A DNA stretch of 64,000 nt from Paracoccus methylovorus (GCF_016919705.1 NZ_CP070368.1:248001-312000), one strand, 5' to 3'; shown: positions 1 through 9,360, counted from the stretch's first letter. Translations and numbers: made by a program. The notes: generated from the letters alone by a model not told the origin.

Positions 1-478
1 GGCCGCCGATCCCCGCCGCGTCGAAGCTCGCGGTGCGGATGGTGAAGACCTTGGTCGCATCCTTCGACTTCACCACCTGGATGGCGTTGCCGGCATAGAT
101 CGGGCGTTCGAACGTATCCGCGTCGACGATCGCCGACACATCCGACAGCACCATCACGTCCAGAAGCGCCGCAACCCGCGGCATGACGTTCTTGGCATCC
201 GTCGTGGCCGGCGCGGCGATGTGGCTGTAATCGCCCGCAAGGCTGACGATCAGCGCCGCCGTCGGCTCGGCCAGCCGGTGGCCGTAAAGCGGGTTTTCCG
301 CCACCAGCACGCGGGAAACGCCGGCGATCTTCGCAGCCTCCGCGGCCGCCGCCTGCGCCTGCGACCCGGCGCAGAGCACCGTCACATCGCCAAGCGCCTT
401 CAGCGCCCCGACCGCCTTGGCGGTCGCGTCGCGGTTCAGCTCGCCATTCGTGACTTCTCCAAGCAGCAGAACAGCCAT
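1..478 (-). CDS. etfA: Electron transfer flavoprotein alpha subunit (partial, 5' end)
   Basis: The reading frame runs from an ATG at 478 off the left edge, so only about the first 159 residues are seen. The protein begins [14 protein letters not shown] and continues with an EtfA N-terminal domain. Its ATG shares bases with the TGA of etfB in an ATGA overlap, so the two are translationally coupled. EtfA carries the FAD-binding domain of the soluble EtfAB heterodimer, which passes electrons from acyl-CoA and related dehydrogenases to ETF-ubiquinone oxidoreductase. The FAD-binding C-terminal part lies outside the window. Confidence 0.93.
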   Translation of the reverse strand, partial: MAVLLLGEVTNGELNRDATAKAVGALKALGDVTVLCAGSQAQAAAAEAAKIAGVSRVLVAENPLYGHRLAEPTAALIVSLAGDYSHIAAPATTDAKNVMPRVAALLDVMVLSDVSAIVDADTFERPIYAGNAIQVVKSKDATKVFTIRTASFDAAGIGG

Positions 479-1236
479 CAGATCACCCCCGCTTCTTTCA
501 ACTTGCCCACCAGCTCGTCCACCGAGCCGACCTTGATGCCGGCCTTGCGCCCCTCGGGCTCGCGCACCGAGACCACCTCCAGCCGCGGCGAGACATCGAC
601 GCCGTAATCGCCGGCCGTCTTCTCATCGAGCGGCTTCTTCTTCGCCTTCATGATGTTGGGCAGGCTCGCATAGCGCGGCTCGTTCAGCCGCAGGTCGGCG
701 GTGACCACCGCCGGCAGCGCCACCTCGATGGTCTGCAACCCGCCGTCGACCTCGCGGGTGACTTTCGCCTTGCCGCCCTCGATCTCGACCTTGCTGGCGA
801 AGGTCGCCTGCGCCCAGCCCAGGATCGCCGCCAGCATCTGCCCGGTGGCGTTCATGTCGTTGTCGATCGCCTGCTTGCCGGCGATGATCAGCTCGGTGCC
901 CTCGGCCTTCGCGACCGCGGCGAGGATCTTCGCCACCGCCAAGGGCTCGATATCCTGGTGCACGTCCTCGGCGGCCACGACCAGGATCGCCCGGTCCGCG
1001 CCCATCGCAAGCGCCGTGCGCAGCGTCTCGGCCGCCTGCTTCACGCCGATCGAGACCGCGATCACCTCGGAGGCCTTGCCGGCTTCCTTCAGCCGGATCG
1101 CCTCCTCAACCGCGATCTCGTCGAACGGGTTCATCGACATCTTCACGTTCGAAAGATCGACACCGGAACCGTCCGACTTAACACGCGCCTTCACGTTGTA
1201 GTCGATTACCCGCTTCACTGGCACGAGAACCTTCAT
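478..1236 (-). CDS. etfB: Electron transfer flavoprotein beta subunit
   Basis: This 252-residue protein begins [16 protein letters not shown], the typical EtfB start, and is of normal family length. It holds the AMP-binding domain of the cytoplasmic EtfAB electron carrier. A longer frame opens at 1263, but the ATG at 1236 is chosen because an AGGGGAG ribosome-binding site lies just upstream and the family alignment starts there. It is followed directly by etfA with an ATGA overlap. A large imperfect inverted repeat lies between it and the upstream adenosyltransferase gene. Confidence 0.95.
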   Translation of the reverse strand: MKVLVPVKRVIDYNVKARVKSDGSGVDLSNVKMSMNPFDEIAVEEAIRLKEAGKASEVIAVSIGVKQAAETLRTALAMGADRAILVVAAEDVHQDIEPLAVAKILAAVAKAEGTELIIAGKQAIDNDMNATGQMLAAILGWAQATFASKVEIEGGKAKVTREVDGGLQTIEVALPAVVTADLRLNEPRYASLPNIMKAKKKPLDEKTAGDYGVDVSPRLEVVSVREPEGRKAGIKVGSVDELVGKLKEAGVI

Positions 1237-1278
1237 CGGCACTCTCCCCTTTGGTTGCGTCACCTATTCGGTGGGTTT

Positions 1279-1363
1279 GTTAGCGGGCCATTGGCAACAA
1301 TGACAGGGAAAAAACGACCGTAACGCGTCGTAACATTTGCATCCTGTCATGTTGTCGCTAACG
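1279..1363. repeat. Imperfect inverted repeat between pduO-type gene and etfB
   Basis: The left arm (1279-1307) contains GTTAGCG and CAACAATGACAGG; the right arm (1343-1363) reads CCTGTCATGTTGTCGCTAACG less one base. The arms match over about 20 positions with a bulge of about 8 bases in the left arm and a spacer of about 35 bases. The right arm includes the stop codon of the adenosyltransferase gene. It could act as a terminator or processing hairpin upstream of etfBA. There is no clear T-tract. Confidence 0.5.
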
Positions 1364-1930
1364 GCTGGCTCCGGGCACCCACAGGATATCCTGCGTGCCA
1401 TTGTCATTGGCCACACGCCCCGCCACGAACAGCCAGTCCGAGAGGCGGTTGAGATATTTCACCGCGGCCGGATTGGCGCTCTCGGCAGCCGCAAGCGCCA
1501 CGGCGGCGCGCTCTGCCCGCCGCGCGACGGTGCGCGACAGGTGCAGATGCGCCGACAGCGCGCTGCCGCCGGGCAGGATGAAGCTGCGCAGCGGCGCGAT
1601 ATGCGCATTCATTTCGTCGATCTCGGTTTCCAGCCGCTCGACCTGGGCGTCGATGATGCGCAGCACCGGATAGGGGGCCTCGGCGTCCTCTTCCATGCGC
1701 GGACGCGAAAGGTCGGCGCCAAGATCGAAAAGGTCGTTCTGGATCACCGCGATACGCTGGGCGAGGGTATCGGTCGCATGCAGCCGTGCCAGCCCGAGCG
1801 TCGCGTTGAGTTCGTCCACCGTGCCGTAAGCCTCGACCCGCAGGGAATGCTTGGGCACGCGCTCGCCATTCGACAGCGCGGTTTCGCCCTTGTCGCCGGT
1901 GCGGGTATAGATCTTGTTCAGGACGACCAT
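1358..1930 (-). CDS. PduO-type ATP:cob(I)alamin adenosyltransferase
   Basis: This 190-residue protein converts cob(I)alamin to adenosylcobalamin using ATP. The N-terminal RTGDKG motif (residues 10-15) and the RRAER motif (137-141) are hallmarks of the PduO/MMAB family, and its length is typical. It starts at the base where the upstream small membrane protein gene ends. It is not homologous to CobO, which is encoded at 20529-21140, so the window has two unrelated adenosyltransferases. The PduO type commonly serves salvage or supplies enzymes such as methylmalonyl-CoA mutase. Confidence 0.93.
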   Translation of the reverse strand: MVVLNKIYTRTGDKGETALSNGERVPKHSLRVEAYGTVDELNATLGLARLHATDTLAQRIAVIQNDLFDLGADLSRPRMEEDAEAPYPVLRIIDAQVERLETEIDEMNAHIAPLRSFILPGGSALSAHLHLSRTVARRAERAAVALAAAESANPAAVKYLNRLSDWLFVAGRVANDNGTQDILWVPGASR

Positions 1931-2130
1931 CAGCTGCTCCTTACCCAGAGATAAAGCAGGAAGACCGCGATGGCGATCGCCTGCGCGATGATGCGCCAGC
2001 GCATCATGCGATTGCCATGCTTGCGGTTGAATTCGCCACCCTTGGCGAAACCGCCGATGCCGGTGGCCAGGATCACCACGACGGCAAGGCAGCAGATCGC
2101 AAGCAGGATGAACAGCGGTTTGTCGTGCAT
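1930..2130 (-). CDS. Small HIG1-like twin-transmembrane protein
   Basis: This 66-residue protein has two hydrophobic segments (about residues 5-25 and 45-64) around a basic GGEFNRKHGNRMMRWR loop. That layout matches the bacterial hypoxia-induced (HIG1-type) small membrane proteins, which in mitochondria associate with respiratory complexes. The start at 2130 is chosen for the AAGGATCC purine-rich site just upstream; a longer frame from 2220 would prepend unlikely residues. It abuts the adenosyltransferase gene. Family placement is from memory of the motif and is fairly secure; function in bacteria is not established. Confidence 0.8.
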   Translation of the reverse strand: MHDKPLFILLAICCLAVVVILATGIGGFAKGGEFNRKHGNRMMRWRIIAQAIAIAVFLLYLWVRSS

Positions 2131-2152
2131 GGGGGATCCTTTCGGCGGAATC

Positions 2153-2971
2153 CTAGCTGCGGCGTGCGAACCAGTCCAGAGCGCGGGTGGAAAGAAGCCG
2201 CCGGCCGATGCCTGAAACATGGGTCGGCGTGGTGACGTAATAGCGCGGGCGCGGGTTCGGGCTTTCCAGTGCCAGCGCGATCTTTGCGCTGACGGCAGCG
2301 GGCGGCAGTTCGAAACGGTCCTTTTTCGCCGCCGGCTCGTAGAGGCGTTTCAGCAATGTGCGGCGGTATTGCTCGGCGCGGGGGCTGGATTTCCAGTCGA
2401 TCCAGCGTTCGAAATGCGGGATCGAGTTCAGCCGGATCCTTGTGCCGATGGGGCCGGGCTCGATCAGGATGAATTTCACCTCCGTATCGGCCATTTCGAC
2501 GCGCAGCACGTCGGTCAGCCCCTCCAGCGCGAATTTCGTCGCCACATAAGCGCCGCGCCAGGGGATGCCGACCAGCCCAAGGACCGAGCTGATGTTGACC
2601 ACCCGCCCGCCGTGATCGCGGAAATGCGGGATCAACCGGCGGGTCAGGTCGTGGGTGCCAAAGACATTCGCCTCGAAGATCGAGCGCAGCGCACCGCGCG
2701 GCAGGTCCTCGGTCGCGCCGGGGATGGCGAAGGCGGCGTTGTTCACCAGCGCGTCGACAGGTCCCAGCGCCATTGCGGCTTGCGCGCAGCGGGCGACGCT
2801 GTCCTCGCAGCCAAGCTCCAGTGGCAGGGCGTCGAAGCCTTCGGCGCGGCGGGCCTCCAGATCCTCGGGCTTGCGGCAGGTGGCGATGACGCGCCAGCCA
2901 CGGCCCTGCATGTGCCGTGCCGCATCCAATCCGATGCCGGAAGAGCAGCCGGTGATCAGAACGGTCTTCAT
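2153..2971 (-). CDS. Short-chain dehydrogenase/reductase family oxidoreductase
   Basis: This 272-residue classical SDR has the nucleotide-binding TGCSSGIG motif at residues 7-14, NNAA at 77-80, active-site serine around 128-129 and the catalytic YxxxK as Y142/K146. The N-terminal fingerprint suggests NAD(P)H binding. The substrate cannot be read from sequence. It is transcribed away from parC, sharing the intergenic region 2972-3073. Start at 2971 gives the canonical MKTVLITG beginning. Confidence 0.92.
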   Translation of the reverse strand: MKTVLITGCSSGIGLDAARHMQGRGWRVIATCRKPEDLEARRAEGFDALPLELGCEDSVARCAQAAMALGPVDALVNNAAFAIPGATEDLPRGALRSIFEANVFGTHDLTRRLIPHFRDHGGRVVNISSVLGLVGIPWRGAYVATKFALEGLTDVLRVEMADTEVKFILIEPGPIGTRIRLNSIPHFERWIDWKSSPRAEQYRRTLLKRLYEPAAKKDRFELPPAAVSAKIALALESPNPRPRYYVTTPTHVSGIGRRLLSTRALDWFARRS

Positions 2972-3073
2972 GCGCGCCTCCTTAGCCCCGGCGTTCTGCG
3001 CCAAGGCCGTGCCTTTCGCAAGCTGCGCATTTCCGGCTGGACCGAAGGCGCGGCCGGGCCTATGCAATCGGCC

Positions 3074-5317
3074 ATGTCCGACGATACGAACAGCACCGAT
3101 CCGACCCAGCCTGATCCCAAGCAGGATCAGACCATATCCGAACCGCTGTCGCGCGCCATCGGCGAGCGGTATCTGACCTATGCGCTGAGCACCATCATGA
3201 ACCGGGCGCTGCCGGATGCGCGCGACGGGCTGAAGCCGGTGCATCGCCGCATCCTTTTCGCCATGCGCGAGTTGCGGCTGAACCCGACAGGAGCCTTTCG
3301 CAAATCGGCCAAGATCGCCGGCGACGTGATGGGCAACTATCACCCGCACGGCGACGCGGCGATTTACGACTCGATGGCGCGGCTCGCCCAGCCCTTCGTC
3401 ATGCGCTATCCGCTGGTGGACGGGCAGGGCAACTTTGGCAATATCGACGGCGACAACCCCGCCGCCAGCCGCTATACCGAGGCCCGCCTGACCGCCGCCG
3501 CTGAGGCGCTGATGGAGGGGCTGAACGAGGATTCGGTCGATTTCCGCCCCAACTACGACGGCACTCTGGAAGAGCCGGTGGTGTTGCCCGCCGCCTTTCC
3601 GAACCTGCTGTGCAACGGTGCCAGCGGCATCGCGGTCGGCATGGCGACCAACGTGCCGCCGCATAACCTGCACGAGGTGATCGACGCCTGCCTGCATCTG
3701 ATCAAGGCGCCCGATGCCCGCGACGACACGCTGATCTCGATCATGCCCGGTCCGGACTTTCCAACTGGCGGGGTGCTGGTCGAATCGCGCGAGACCATAA
3801 CCGAGGCCTATCGCACCGGCCGCGGCAGCCTGCGGCTGCGGGCGCGCTGGAATGTCGAGGATCTGGGCCGTGGCCAATGGCAGGTCGTTGTCACCGAGAT
3901 CCCCTATCAGGTGCAGAAATCCAAGCTGATCGAGCGGCTGGCCGAGGTCATCCAGACCAAGAAGGTGCCGATCCTGGCCGATGTGCGCGACGAATCTGCC
4001 GAAGACATCCGCATCGTGCTGGAGCCGCGCACCCGCGCCGTCGATGCCGAGCAGTTGATGGCGGCGCTGTTCCGCGTCTCGGACCTTGAGGTGCGCTTCG
4101 GGCTGAACATGAACGTGCTGATTGACGGTCGCGTGCCCAAGGTCTGTTCGCTGAAAGAGGTGCTGCGCGCGTTCCTCGACCACCGGCGCGAGGTGCTGGT
4201 GCGGCGTTCGAACCATCGGCTGGACAAGATCGCGGCGCGGCTGGAAGTGCTGGAAGGCTATATGATCGCCTTCCTGAACCTTGACCGGGTGATCGAAATC
4301 ATCCGGTATGAGGAGGACCCGAAAGCCCTGATGATGGCCGAGTTCGGCCTGTCCGACGTGCAGGTCGAGGCAATCCTGAACATGCGCCTGCGCGCGCTGC
4401 GCAAGCTTGAGGAAATCGAACTGCGCGCCGAACATGAAAGCCTGACCAAGGAACGCGAAGGTCTGGTGGCCATGCTGGCCGACGATGGTGCGCAATGGGC
4501 GAAGATTGCCGAAGAACTGCGCGAGACGCGGGCGAAATTCGGCAAATCGGCCCCGGGCGGTCAGCGCCGCACCGAGATCGGCGAGGCGGGCGAAGTGGCC
4601 GAGATCGACATGGAGGCCATGATTGAGCGCGAGCCGATCACCGTGATCCTGTCGAAAATGGGCTGGATCCGCGCGCTGAAAGGCCACCAGCCGCTGGACG
4701 GCGAGGTCAAGTTCAAGGACGGCGACGGCCCCTTCATGGCCATGCATGCCGAAACCACCGACAAACTGCTGATCTTTGCCGGCAATGGCCGCTTTTACAC
4801 TCTGCCGGCGAATAACCTGCCGGGTGGCCGCGGCATGGGCGAGCCTTTGCGGCTGATGGTGGATTTGCCGAACGATGCCGCGGTGATCGATATGTTCCCT
4901 TGGCGCGATGGCGAGCGTTATCTGGTCGCATCGAAGGCAGGGGACGGGTTCATCGTCGCGGCCGCCGATATTCTGGCGCAGACCCGCGCCGGCAAGCAGG
5001 TGTTGAACGGCGATGCCGCCTTGTGCCGCAAGGTCGTGGGGGATCACGTCGCCGTGGTCGGCCAGAACCGCAAGCTGCTGGTGTTCCCCCTGTCTGAACT
5101 GCCGGAAATGTCGCGCGGCAAAGGCGTCCGCTTGCAGAAGTACAAGGATGGCGGGCTGTCGGATGCGATCTGCATCACCTTGGCCGAAGGGTTGCGCTGG
5201 CAGGAATCCGGGGGCCGAACCCGCAGCGAACCTGACCTGACCGAATGGCTCGGCAAGCGGGCTGGCGCAGGTTACATGGCGCCGCGCGGCTTTCCGCGCG
5301 ACAACAGGTTCAACTAA
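3074..5317 (+). CDS. parC: DNA topoisomerase IV subunit A
   Basis: This 747-residue type IIA topoisomerase subunit decatenates daughter chromosomes together with ParE. The N-terminal breakage-reunion domain has the catalytic tyrosine in AASRYTEAR (Y134), followed by a long coiled-coil arm and a C-terminal beta-pinwheel-like region. Lack of a long GyrA-box C-terminus and the [12 protein letters not shown] start favour ParC over GyrA. An in-frame ATG at 3062 is an alternative start. In the quinolone-determining segment [10 protein letters not shown], alanine (A95) stands where E. coli ParC has Ser80. A strong hairpin terminator follows at 5321. Confidence 0.95.
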   Translation: MSDDTNSTDPTQPDPKQDQTISEPLSRAIGERYLTYALSTIMNRALPDARDGLKPVHRRILFAMRELRLNPTGAFRKSAKIAGDVMGNYHPHGDAAIYDSMARLAQPFVMRYPLVDGQGNFGNIDGDNPAASRYTEARLTAAAEALMEGLNEDSVDFRPNYDGTLEEPVVLPAAFPNLLCNGASGIAVGMATNVPPHNLHEVIDACLHLIKAPDARDDTLISIMPGPDFPTGGVLVESRETITEAYRTGRGSLRLRARWNVEDLGRGQWQVVVTEIPYQVQKSKLIERLAEVIQTKKVPILADVRDESAEDIRIVLEPRTRAVDAEQLMAALFRVSDLEVRFGLNMNVLIDGRVPKVCSLKEVLRAFLDHRREVLVRRSNHRLDKIAARLEVLEGYMIAFLNLDRVIEIIRYEEDPKALMMAEFGLSDVQVEAILNMRLRALRKLEEIELRAEHESLTKEREGLVAMLADDGAQWAKIAEELRETRAKFGKSAPGGQRRTEIGEAGEVAEIDMEAMIEREPITVILSKMGWIRALKGHQPLDGEVKFKDGDGPFMAMHAETTDKLLIFAGNGRFYTLPANNLPGGRGMGEPLRLMVDLPNDAAVIDMFPWRDGERYLVASKAGDGFIVAAADILAQTRAGKQVLNGDAALCRKVVGDHVAVVGQNRKLLVFPLSELPEMSRGKGVRLQKYKDGGLSDAICITLAEGLRWQESGGRTRSEPDLTEWLGKRAGAGYMAPRGFPRDNRFN

Positions 5318-5320
5318 GGA

Positions 5321-5350
5321 AAGGGCGGGGCTGTCTGGTCCCGCCCTTTA
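5321..5350. terminator. Bidirectional terminator after parC
   Basis: A perfect 9-bp stem, AAGGGCGGG paired with CCCGCCCTT, has a loop of about 10 bases and starts four bases after the parC stop. It is flanked by A/T on both sides, so it can also end the convergent small gene at 5353. Confidence 0.85.
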
Positions 5351-5352
5351 CG

Positions 5353-5511
5353 CTAGCTGTTCACGCTCGGCGCGGGGGCCGGGCTTTCGGTCGGCGTGGT
5401 CGCCGCGGTCTGGTCGCTGGATACTTTCTTGTGGCCGGGGCAATCCGCAAGCGCGGGAATTGCAGCCATCGAAAATGCCAGCGCGAGGGCGACGGTCTTG
5501 CTGATCATCAT
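5353..5511 (-). CDS. Small secreted protein of unknown function
   Basis: This 52-residue product has a clear Sec signal peptide (MISKTVALALAFSMAAIPALA) followed by a short mature part with one cysteine and a Thr/Pro/Ser-rich tail. An AAGGAG site precedes two adjacent ATG codons (5511 and 5508); the second is better spaced. It converges with parC over a shared terminator. I do not recognise a family. The signal peptide and ribosome-binding site support a real gene. Confidence 0.6.
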   Translation of the reverse strand: MMISKTVALALAFSMAAIPALADCPGHKKVSSDQTAATTPTESPAPAPSVNS

Positions 5512-5609
5512 CGGCTCCTTCGTGCGGTTCAGGCGTGCCGGACCGGCCAAGGCGCTGGCCCGGCATGTCCCAGCGTGACACGAGGGGGCGATTCGATCAA
5601 TTCCGCCGG

Positions 5610-6194
5610 CTATTCTTCACGGACCTGTTTACGGCCTGTGATCATCGGCCCCACCAGATCCTCGCGCTTCCAGAAGCGATAGAACAGGATGATCGCGATG
5701 TGCAGCAGGACAAGGATCAGGATCAGCGTGGCGCCCATATTGTGCCAGCCCACCGCCTTGGTCCGGGTGGCGCTGCTGACGTAAGAGGCCAGCGGGCCGA
5801 CATTTATATAATCGTCGGGGTCCGAGATCAGCCCGCTTGTCACCTGCGCCGCCAGCACCGCCAGCATGGCGATGACCGACAGCGCGCCCAGCGGGTTATG
5901 GCCGGGCCAATAGCTGGGCTGGCGCAGGAACATGCCGCGCATATAGCCCGCGATGGCGCCCGGCCCGCGCAGGAAATGCGAGAACCGGGCCGGGGGGGGA
6001 CCGAAAAATCCCCAGATCAGGCGAAAGATCAGCAGGCCCGCCACGACATAGCCGCACCAGAAATGCAGCGTCATCTTGGCCGGACCGAACTTGCCCAGAC
6101 ACCATCCCGCGATCACGAAAAAGGCCAGCAGCCAGTGGAACCCGCGCAGCAGTGGGTCCCACAACCGGACCTCTCGGATGACGGGGCCTTGCAT
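5610..6194 (-). CDS. Cytochrome b561-type di-heme membrane protein
   Basis: This 194-residue protein has about four hydrophobic helices with histidines placed as in the cytochrome b561 / Ni-Fe-hydrogenase b-subunit family (FHWLLAFF near residue 20, LHFWCGY near 44, GWHNMG near 150, LLHIAIILF near 164). It would pass electrons between the quinone pool and a periplasmic cytochrome. It starts at the base where the cytochrome c' gene ends, so the two form a pair. Similar b/c' pairs occur in other Rhodobacterales. Confidence 0.85.
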   Translation of the reverse strand: MQGPVIREVRLWDPLLRGFHWLLAFFVIAGWCLGKFGPAKMTLHFWCGYVVAGLLIFRLIWGFFGPPPARFSHFLRGPGAIAGYMRGMFLRQPSYWPGHNPLGALSVIAMLAVLAAQVTSGLISDPDDYINVGPLASYVSSATRTKAVGWHNMGATLILILVLLHIAIILFYRFWKREDLVGPMITGRKQVREE

Positions 6195-6649
6195 CAGCTC
6201 TTTTCGCGATAGTTGTCGTGACAGGCCTTGCAGGCGCCGCCCAGCTTCTGGACCACCGCGCCGACATCGCCCACGCCTCCCCTGACCGCGTCCGAAGCGC
6301 CGGTCGCCGCCTCGCCCAGATTGGCGAATTTTGCGCGAAAATCCTCGGGGTTGGCCCAGATGTCGGGTCTGGCTGCGCTGTTCTGGGCGTCGGCGGAGCT
6401 GCTGCCCTCGATGAACAGGCTGGGCAGGTCGAAATGCGTCAACGCCTCGATATTGGCTGCGGCACGGCTGGCTGCGGCTTCGTCAAAGTCCAGATCGCCC
6501 TTGGCCATGCCGGAAAGCGTGCCCATGTTGATGGCCAGCATCTGGTAAAAACCATGGCGGGCCTTGATGGCCTGTTCGACCGGATCGTTCTGGGCAAGGC
6601 TGGCAAGCGGAACCGCAGCAAGAGCGGCGGCAGTAAGTATCAGGCGCAT
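6194..6649 (-). CDS. Cytochrome c' (class II cytochrome c)
   Basis: This 152-residue periplasmic protein has a 19-residue signal peptide ending SLA, a four-helix-bundle composition and the class II signature with the heme site at the C-terminus, CKACH (C141, C144, H145). Cytochromes c' bind NO and CO at a five-coordinate heme and protect against NO. Start at 6649 is chosen for the AGAGGA site and the signal peptide; a longer frame from 6790 reads through non-coding sequence. It is coupled to the downstream b561-like gene. Its position upstream of the cob region gives no further clue. Confidence 0.9.
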   Translation of the reverse strand: MRLILTAAALAAVPLASLAQNDPVEQAIKARHGFYQMLAINMGTLSGMAKGDLDFDEAAASRAAANIEALTHFDLPSLFIEGSSSADAQNSAARPDIWANPEDFRAKFANLGEAATGASDAVRGGVGDVGAVVQKLGGACKACHDNYREKS

Positions 6650-6826
6650 GTCGTCGTTCCTCTTATGTGGCGTATGGCTGCAATCGGGTTCGCGCCGGAT
6701 CAGAGTTGCACAGCCCGCCCAGCCTGCCAACGCATCGGTAATGCCATTTTCGTGAAAACCCTTGGCCTCGCGGAGCTTTTCCTGCGCCAACGCTGGCTTT
6801 TTTCCGCTGCTGGTCTGCCTGAATGG

Positions 6827-6976
6827 TCAATATTTGGGCAAAACCACTCTATCCTTGGTTGCGTGCACATGCGGGGCTTGCACCATGCTGCGTTGCGGCG
6901 CAGGCTGGAATGGACGGGCCGCACCGCCCGTTACCCCGCGCCGCACGGGGTTCTTCTGGCAGTAACTGCCGTCCAT
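6827..6976 (-). CDS. Candidate small protein downstream of the cob operon
   Basis: This 49-codon frame begins MDGSYCQKNPVRRG and ends at 6827. It lies 40 bases after the last cob-operon gene and is preceded by an excellent GGAGGGAGGAGA ribosome-binding stretch. Third positions are GC-rich in its first half. It has a net positive charge, one cysteine and no membrane segment. I do not recognise a family. The rest of the 367-bp interval 6650-7016 shows nothing else I can identify. Confidence 0.35.
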   Translation of the reverse strand: MDGSYCQKNPVRRGVTGGAARPFQPAPQRSMVQAPHVHATKDRVVLPKY

Positions 6977-7016
6977 GCCGCGTCTCCTCCCTCCGCGCGG
7001 TATGGGCGGCGGCTTT

Positions 7017-7325
7017 TCAGCCCGCGGGGATGCGCAGCTTCAGGCAAAAGCGCAGCCGCCCGCAAGGCCGGGCATCCGCGATCCAGCCATCGGGTGCTGC
7101 CAGATAGGCGCGGATCGTTGCCGCCACATCGGCGGCATCCTTTGCGCACAGGTCGTGGAACAGATAGGCGCCGCGTCCGGGCGCCTGCAGTGCCATCACC
7201 ACCGGTCGGGCATCGCGCGCATGCAGCGCCGCACGGCGCAAGGCAACGCCGGGACCAAGACCGCTTAGCGCGTCGGCCAGCGCATCTGCCCTGGCGCCCG
7301 GTGGCAGGGTCAGCGTGACCGGCAT
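7017..7325 (-). CDS. Unknown protein at the end of the cob operon
   Basis: This 102-residue protein overlaps the end of cobF by 16 bases and is the last clear member of the minus-strand cob operon. It begins MPVTLTLPPGARADALADAL and has two cysteines, one in the middle (LFHDLCAKDAAD) and one near the C-terminus. There is no signal peptide or membrane helix. The composition and overlap support a real protein, but I do not recognise the family and assign no function. Confidence 0.7.
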   Translation of the reverse strand: MPVTLTLPPGARADALADALSGLGPGVALRRAALHARDARPVVMALQAPGRGAYLFHDLCAKDAADVAATIRAYLAAPDGWIADARPCGRLRFCLKLRIPAG

Positions 7326-8071
7326 CGCTCGATCAGGTAGATGTCCATGATCCAGCCATGCTCGGTCCGGGCGCGGGCGCGGGTGTCAAGGATGTGTGCC
7401 GCGACCTCGGGCAGCGGCCCTTGGATCAAAAGCTGGTTCGGCATGCCCAGGAAAGCCCCCCACCAGATATGCAATCCCTTAGGATCGAGGTGCTGGAATG
7501 AGCATTCCCCGTCCAGCATCACCACCAGCCGGTCCAAGTTCCCATTCACCATCTCGGGCCAGCCATGGTCGCGGATCTGGCGGCCGGTGGTGATCTGCAC
7601 CGAGGCGCCCACTGCATTCAGCGGTATGGCATGGGCGGCGCACAGCGCCTGTATCGCGGTGATGCCGGGGATGACGCGCAGGCGCAGCGGCAGGCGGCGC
7701 GCCACCCGTTCCGCGATGCGCAGCGTGCTGTCGTAAAGCGAGGGATCGCCCCAGACCAGCAGTGCCGGCCGAAGGGCGCCATGGTCGCGGATCACCTGTT
7801 CCCATCGGGTGGCGATGGCGTCGTGCCACGCCTCGACCCCCTGCCTGTAACCGTCTCTGACGTCGCGCAGGGGCATGTCGAACAGGGCCAACGGCGGAGG
7901 GCTGGTCAGCACCTGCTGGCAAAGCGCGCGTCGGAGATCGGCCAGATCGGCCTTGTCGTCGCCCTTTGCGGGTATCAGGATCAGGTCGGCATCCGCCATG
8001 GCGGCGATACCTTCGCGCGTCAGGTGGCCGGGACTGCCTGTGCCGATGCCGATCAGCGCAAGCTCGATCAT
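7310..8071 (-). CDS. cobF: Precorrin-6A synthase (deacetylating)
   Basis: This 253-residue S-adenosylmethionine-dependent methyltransferase methylates precorrin-5 at C1 with loss of the acetyl group, a step found only in the aerobic pathway. It opens with the tetrapyrrole methylase glycine-rich loop (ALIGIGTGSPGHLT) and has a VWGDPSLYDST segment typical of CobF. Its ATG overlaps the cobB stop (ATGA). Confidence 0.93.
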   Translation of the reverse strand: MIELALIGIGTGSPGHLTREGIAAMADADLILIPAKGDDKADLADLRRALCQQVLTSPPPLALFDMPLRDVRDGYRQGVEAWHDAIATRWEQVIRDHGALRPALLVWGDPSLYDSTLRIAERVARRLPLRLRVIPGITAIQALCAAHAIPLNAVGASVQITTGRQIRDHGWPEMVNGNLDRLVVMLDGECSFQHLDPKGLHIWWGAFLGMPNQLLIQGPLPEVAAHILDTRARARTEHGWIMDIYLIERCRSR

Positions 8072-9360
8072 GGCGCTTCTCCGATCAGATGGAAGAAGGT
8101 GCCGGTGGCATGGCCGCGGCGCGAGCCGGTCTCGGGGACCGTATCGCCATTCGCATCGGTGACTTGGGCCAGCGGCGCGTCGGGCTGGGCAAGAATCGTG
8201 GCATAGTGGAACTCGTGTCCCGCAAGTGCGCGCTGGTAAAGCCCGGCCAAAGGCGCGGCGCGGCGATAGCCAAGGTGCATCCGACACTTTTCATAGCTGG
8301 TCTCCAGCCCCAGCAGCCCGGCCATGCGATGCCGTGTGCCGTCCGCATCGATCAAGCCCGCCCCCATGGCCATATAGCCGCCGCATTCGCCATGCACTGG
8401 GCGGGTTTCGGCAAAGCGGCGCAGCCCGTCGCGGAACTGTGCGGCCTGTGCCAATTGGCCCGCGTGAAGTTCGGGATAGCCACCCGGCAGCCAGCAGACC
8501 CCGGCACTTTCGTCGGGTGCCTGATCCGCCAGCGGGGAAAAGGGCAGGATGGTCGCCCCCGCCGCGCGCCATCCGGCAACCAGATGCGGATAGACAAAGG
8601 AAAATGCGTCGTCCTGCGCCAGCGCGATGCGTTCGGCAGGCGGCGGCAGTTGGCTGAAAGGCTGTGTCGCGATGCCGCCCGAGGCTGCGGCGATGATGGC
8701 GTCAAGGTCCAGATGTTGCGCCGCCGCCTTGCCCGCCGCAAGCAGCAAGGCATCCAGCGCCGCGTGTTCCTGCGCCTGCACAAGGCCCAGATGCCGCTCG
8801 GGCAGCTCTATCCCGGCGGCGCGCGGCAGGACACCCAGCACCGGGATGGCCAGCGCGTCCAGCGCGTGCCGCATCAACGCCTCGTGCCGGGGCGAGGCAA
8901 CGCGGTTCAGCACCACGCCCGCCAAACGCACATCGCGGCGCATCTCGCGAAATCCCAGCGCGATGGCGCCGGCCGATTGCGCCTGCCCCTTGCAATCCAT
9001 GACCAGCACCACCGGCCAGCCGGTCAGCGCCGCGACGTCGGCGCTGGCGCCGTTGCCGCAGCCGCCCGCGCGGGCCACGCCGTCGAACAGCCCCATCGAA
9101 CCCTCGGCCAACGCGATATCCGCGCCCGTGGCCGCGCCAATCAGATGCGCGATCTGCGCCCGGCCCATGGCCCAACTGTCCAGATTAAAGGATTCGCGTC
9201 CAGCCGCCGCGCGGTGAAAGGCCGGGTCGATATAGTCAGGCCCGCTTTTGAAAGGCTGCACGACCAGCCCCCGGGCGCGCAACGCCGCGATCAGCCCCAG
9301 TGTGACCGTCGTCTTGCCCGACCCCGAGGCCGGCGCGCTGATGACCAGACCGCGCGTCAT
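8068..9360 (-). CDS. cobB: Hydrogenobyrinic/cobyrinic acid a,c-diamide synthase
   Basis: This 430-residue enzyme amidates the a and c side chains of hydrogenobyrinic acid, using glutamine and ATP. An N-terminal dethiobiotin-synthetase-like domain has the P-loop [11 protein letters not shown] (8-18). The C-terminal class I glutamine amidotransferase domain has the nucleophile in [10 protein letters not shown]. Length is typical. It overlaps cobM upstream and cobF downstream by four bases each. Confidence 0.95.
   Translation of the reverse strand: MTRGLVISAPASGSGKTTVTLGLIAALRARGLVVQPFKSGPDYIDPAFHRAAAGRESFNLDSWAMGRAQIAHLIGAATGADIALAEGSMGLFDGVARAGGCGNGASADVAALTGWPVVLVMDCKGQAQSAGAIALGFREMRRDVRLAGVVLNRVASPRHEALMRHALDALAIPVLGVLPRAAGIELPERHLGLVQAQEHAALDALLLAAGKAAAQHLDLDAIIAAASGGIATQPFSQLPPPAERIALAQDDAFSFVYPHLVAGWRAAGATILPFSPLADQAPDESAGVCWLPGGYPELHAGQLAQAAQFRDGLRRFAETRPVHGECGGYMAMGAGLIDADGTRHRMAGLLGLETSYEKCRMHLGYRRAAPLAGLYQRALAGHEFHYATILAQPDAPLAQVTDANGDTVPETGSRRGHATGTFFHLIGEAP

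Noticed and set aside
2153..5047. Very long minus-strand open frame (964 codons) covering the SDR gene and all of parC
   Set aside because: Only its last 272 codons are a real SDR; the rest is a shadow of parC caused by high GC content.
6762..6965. Plus-strand frame between cytochrome c' and the cob operon
   Set aside because: No ribosome site and an erratic composition; the minus-strand 49-codon frame has better support.
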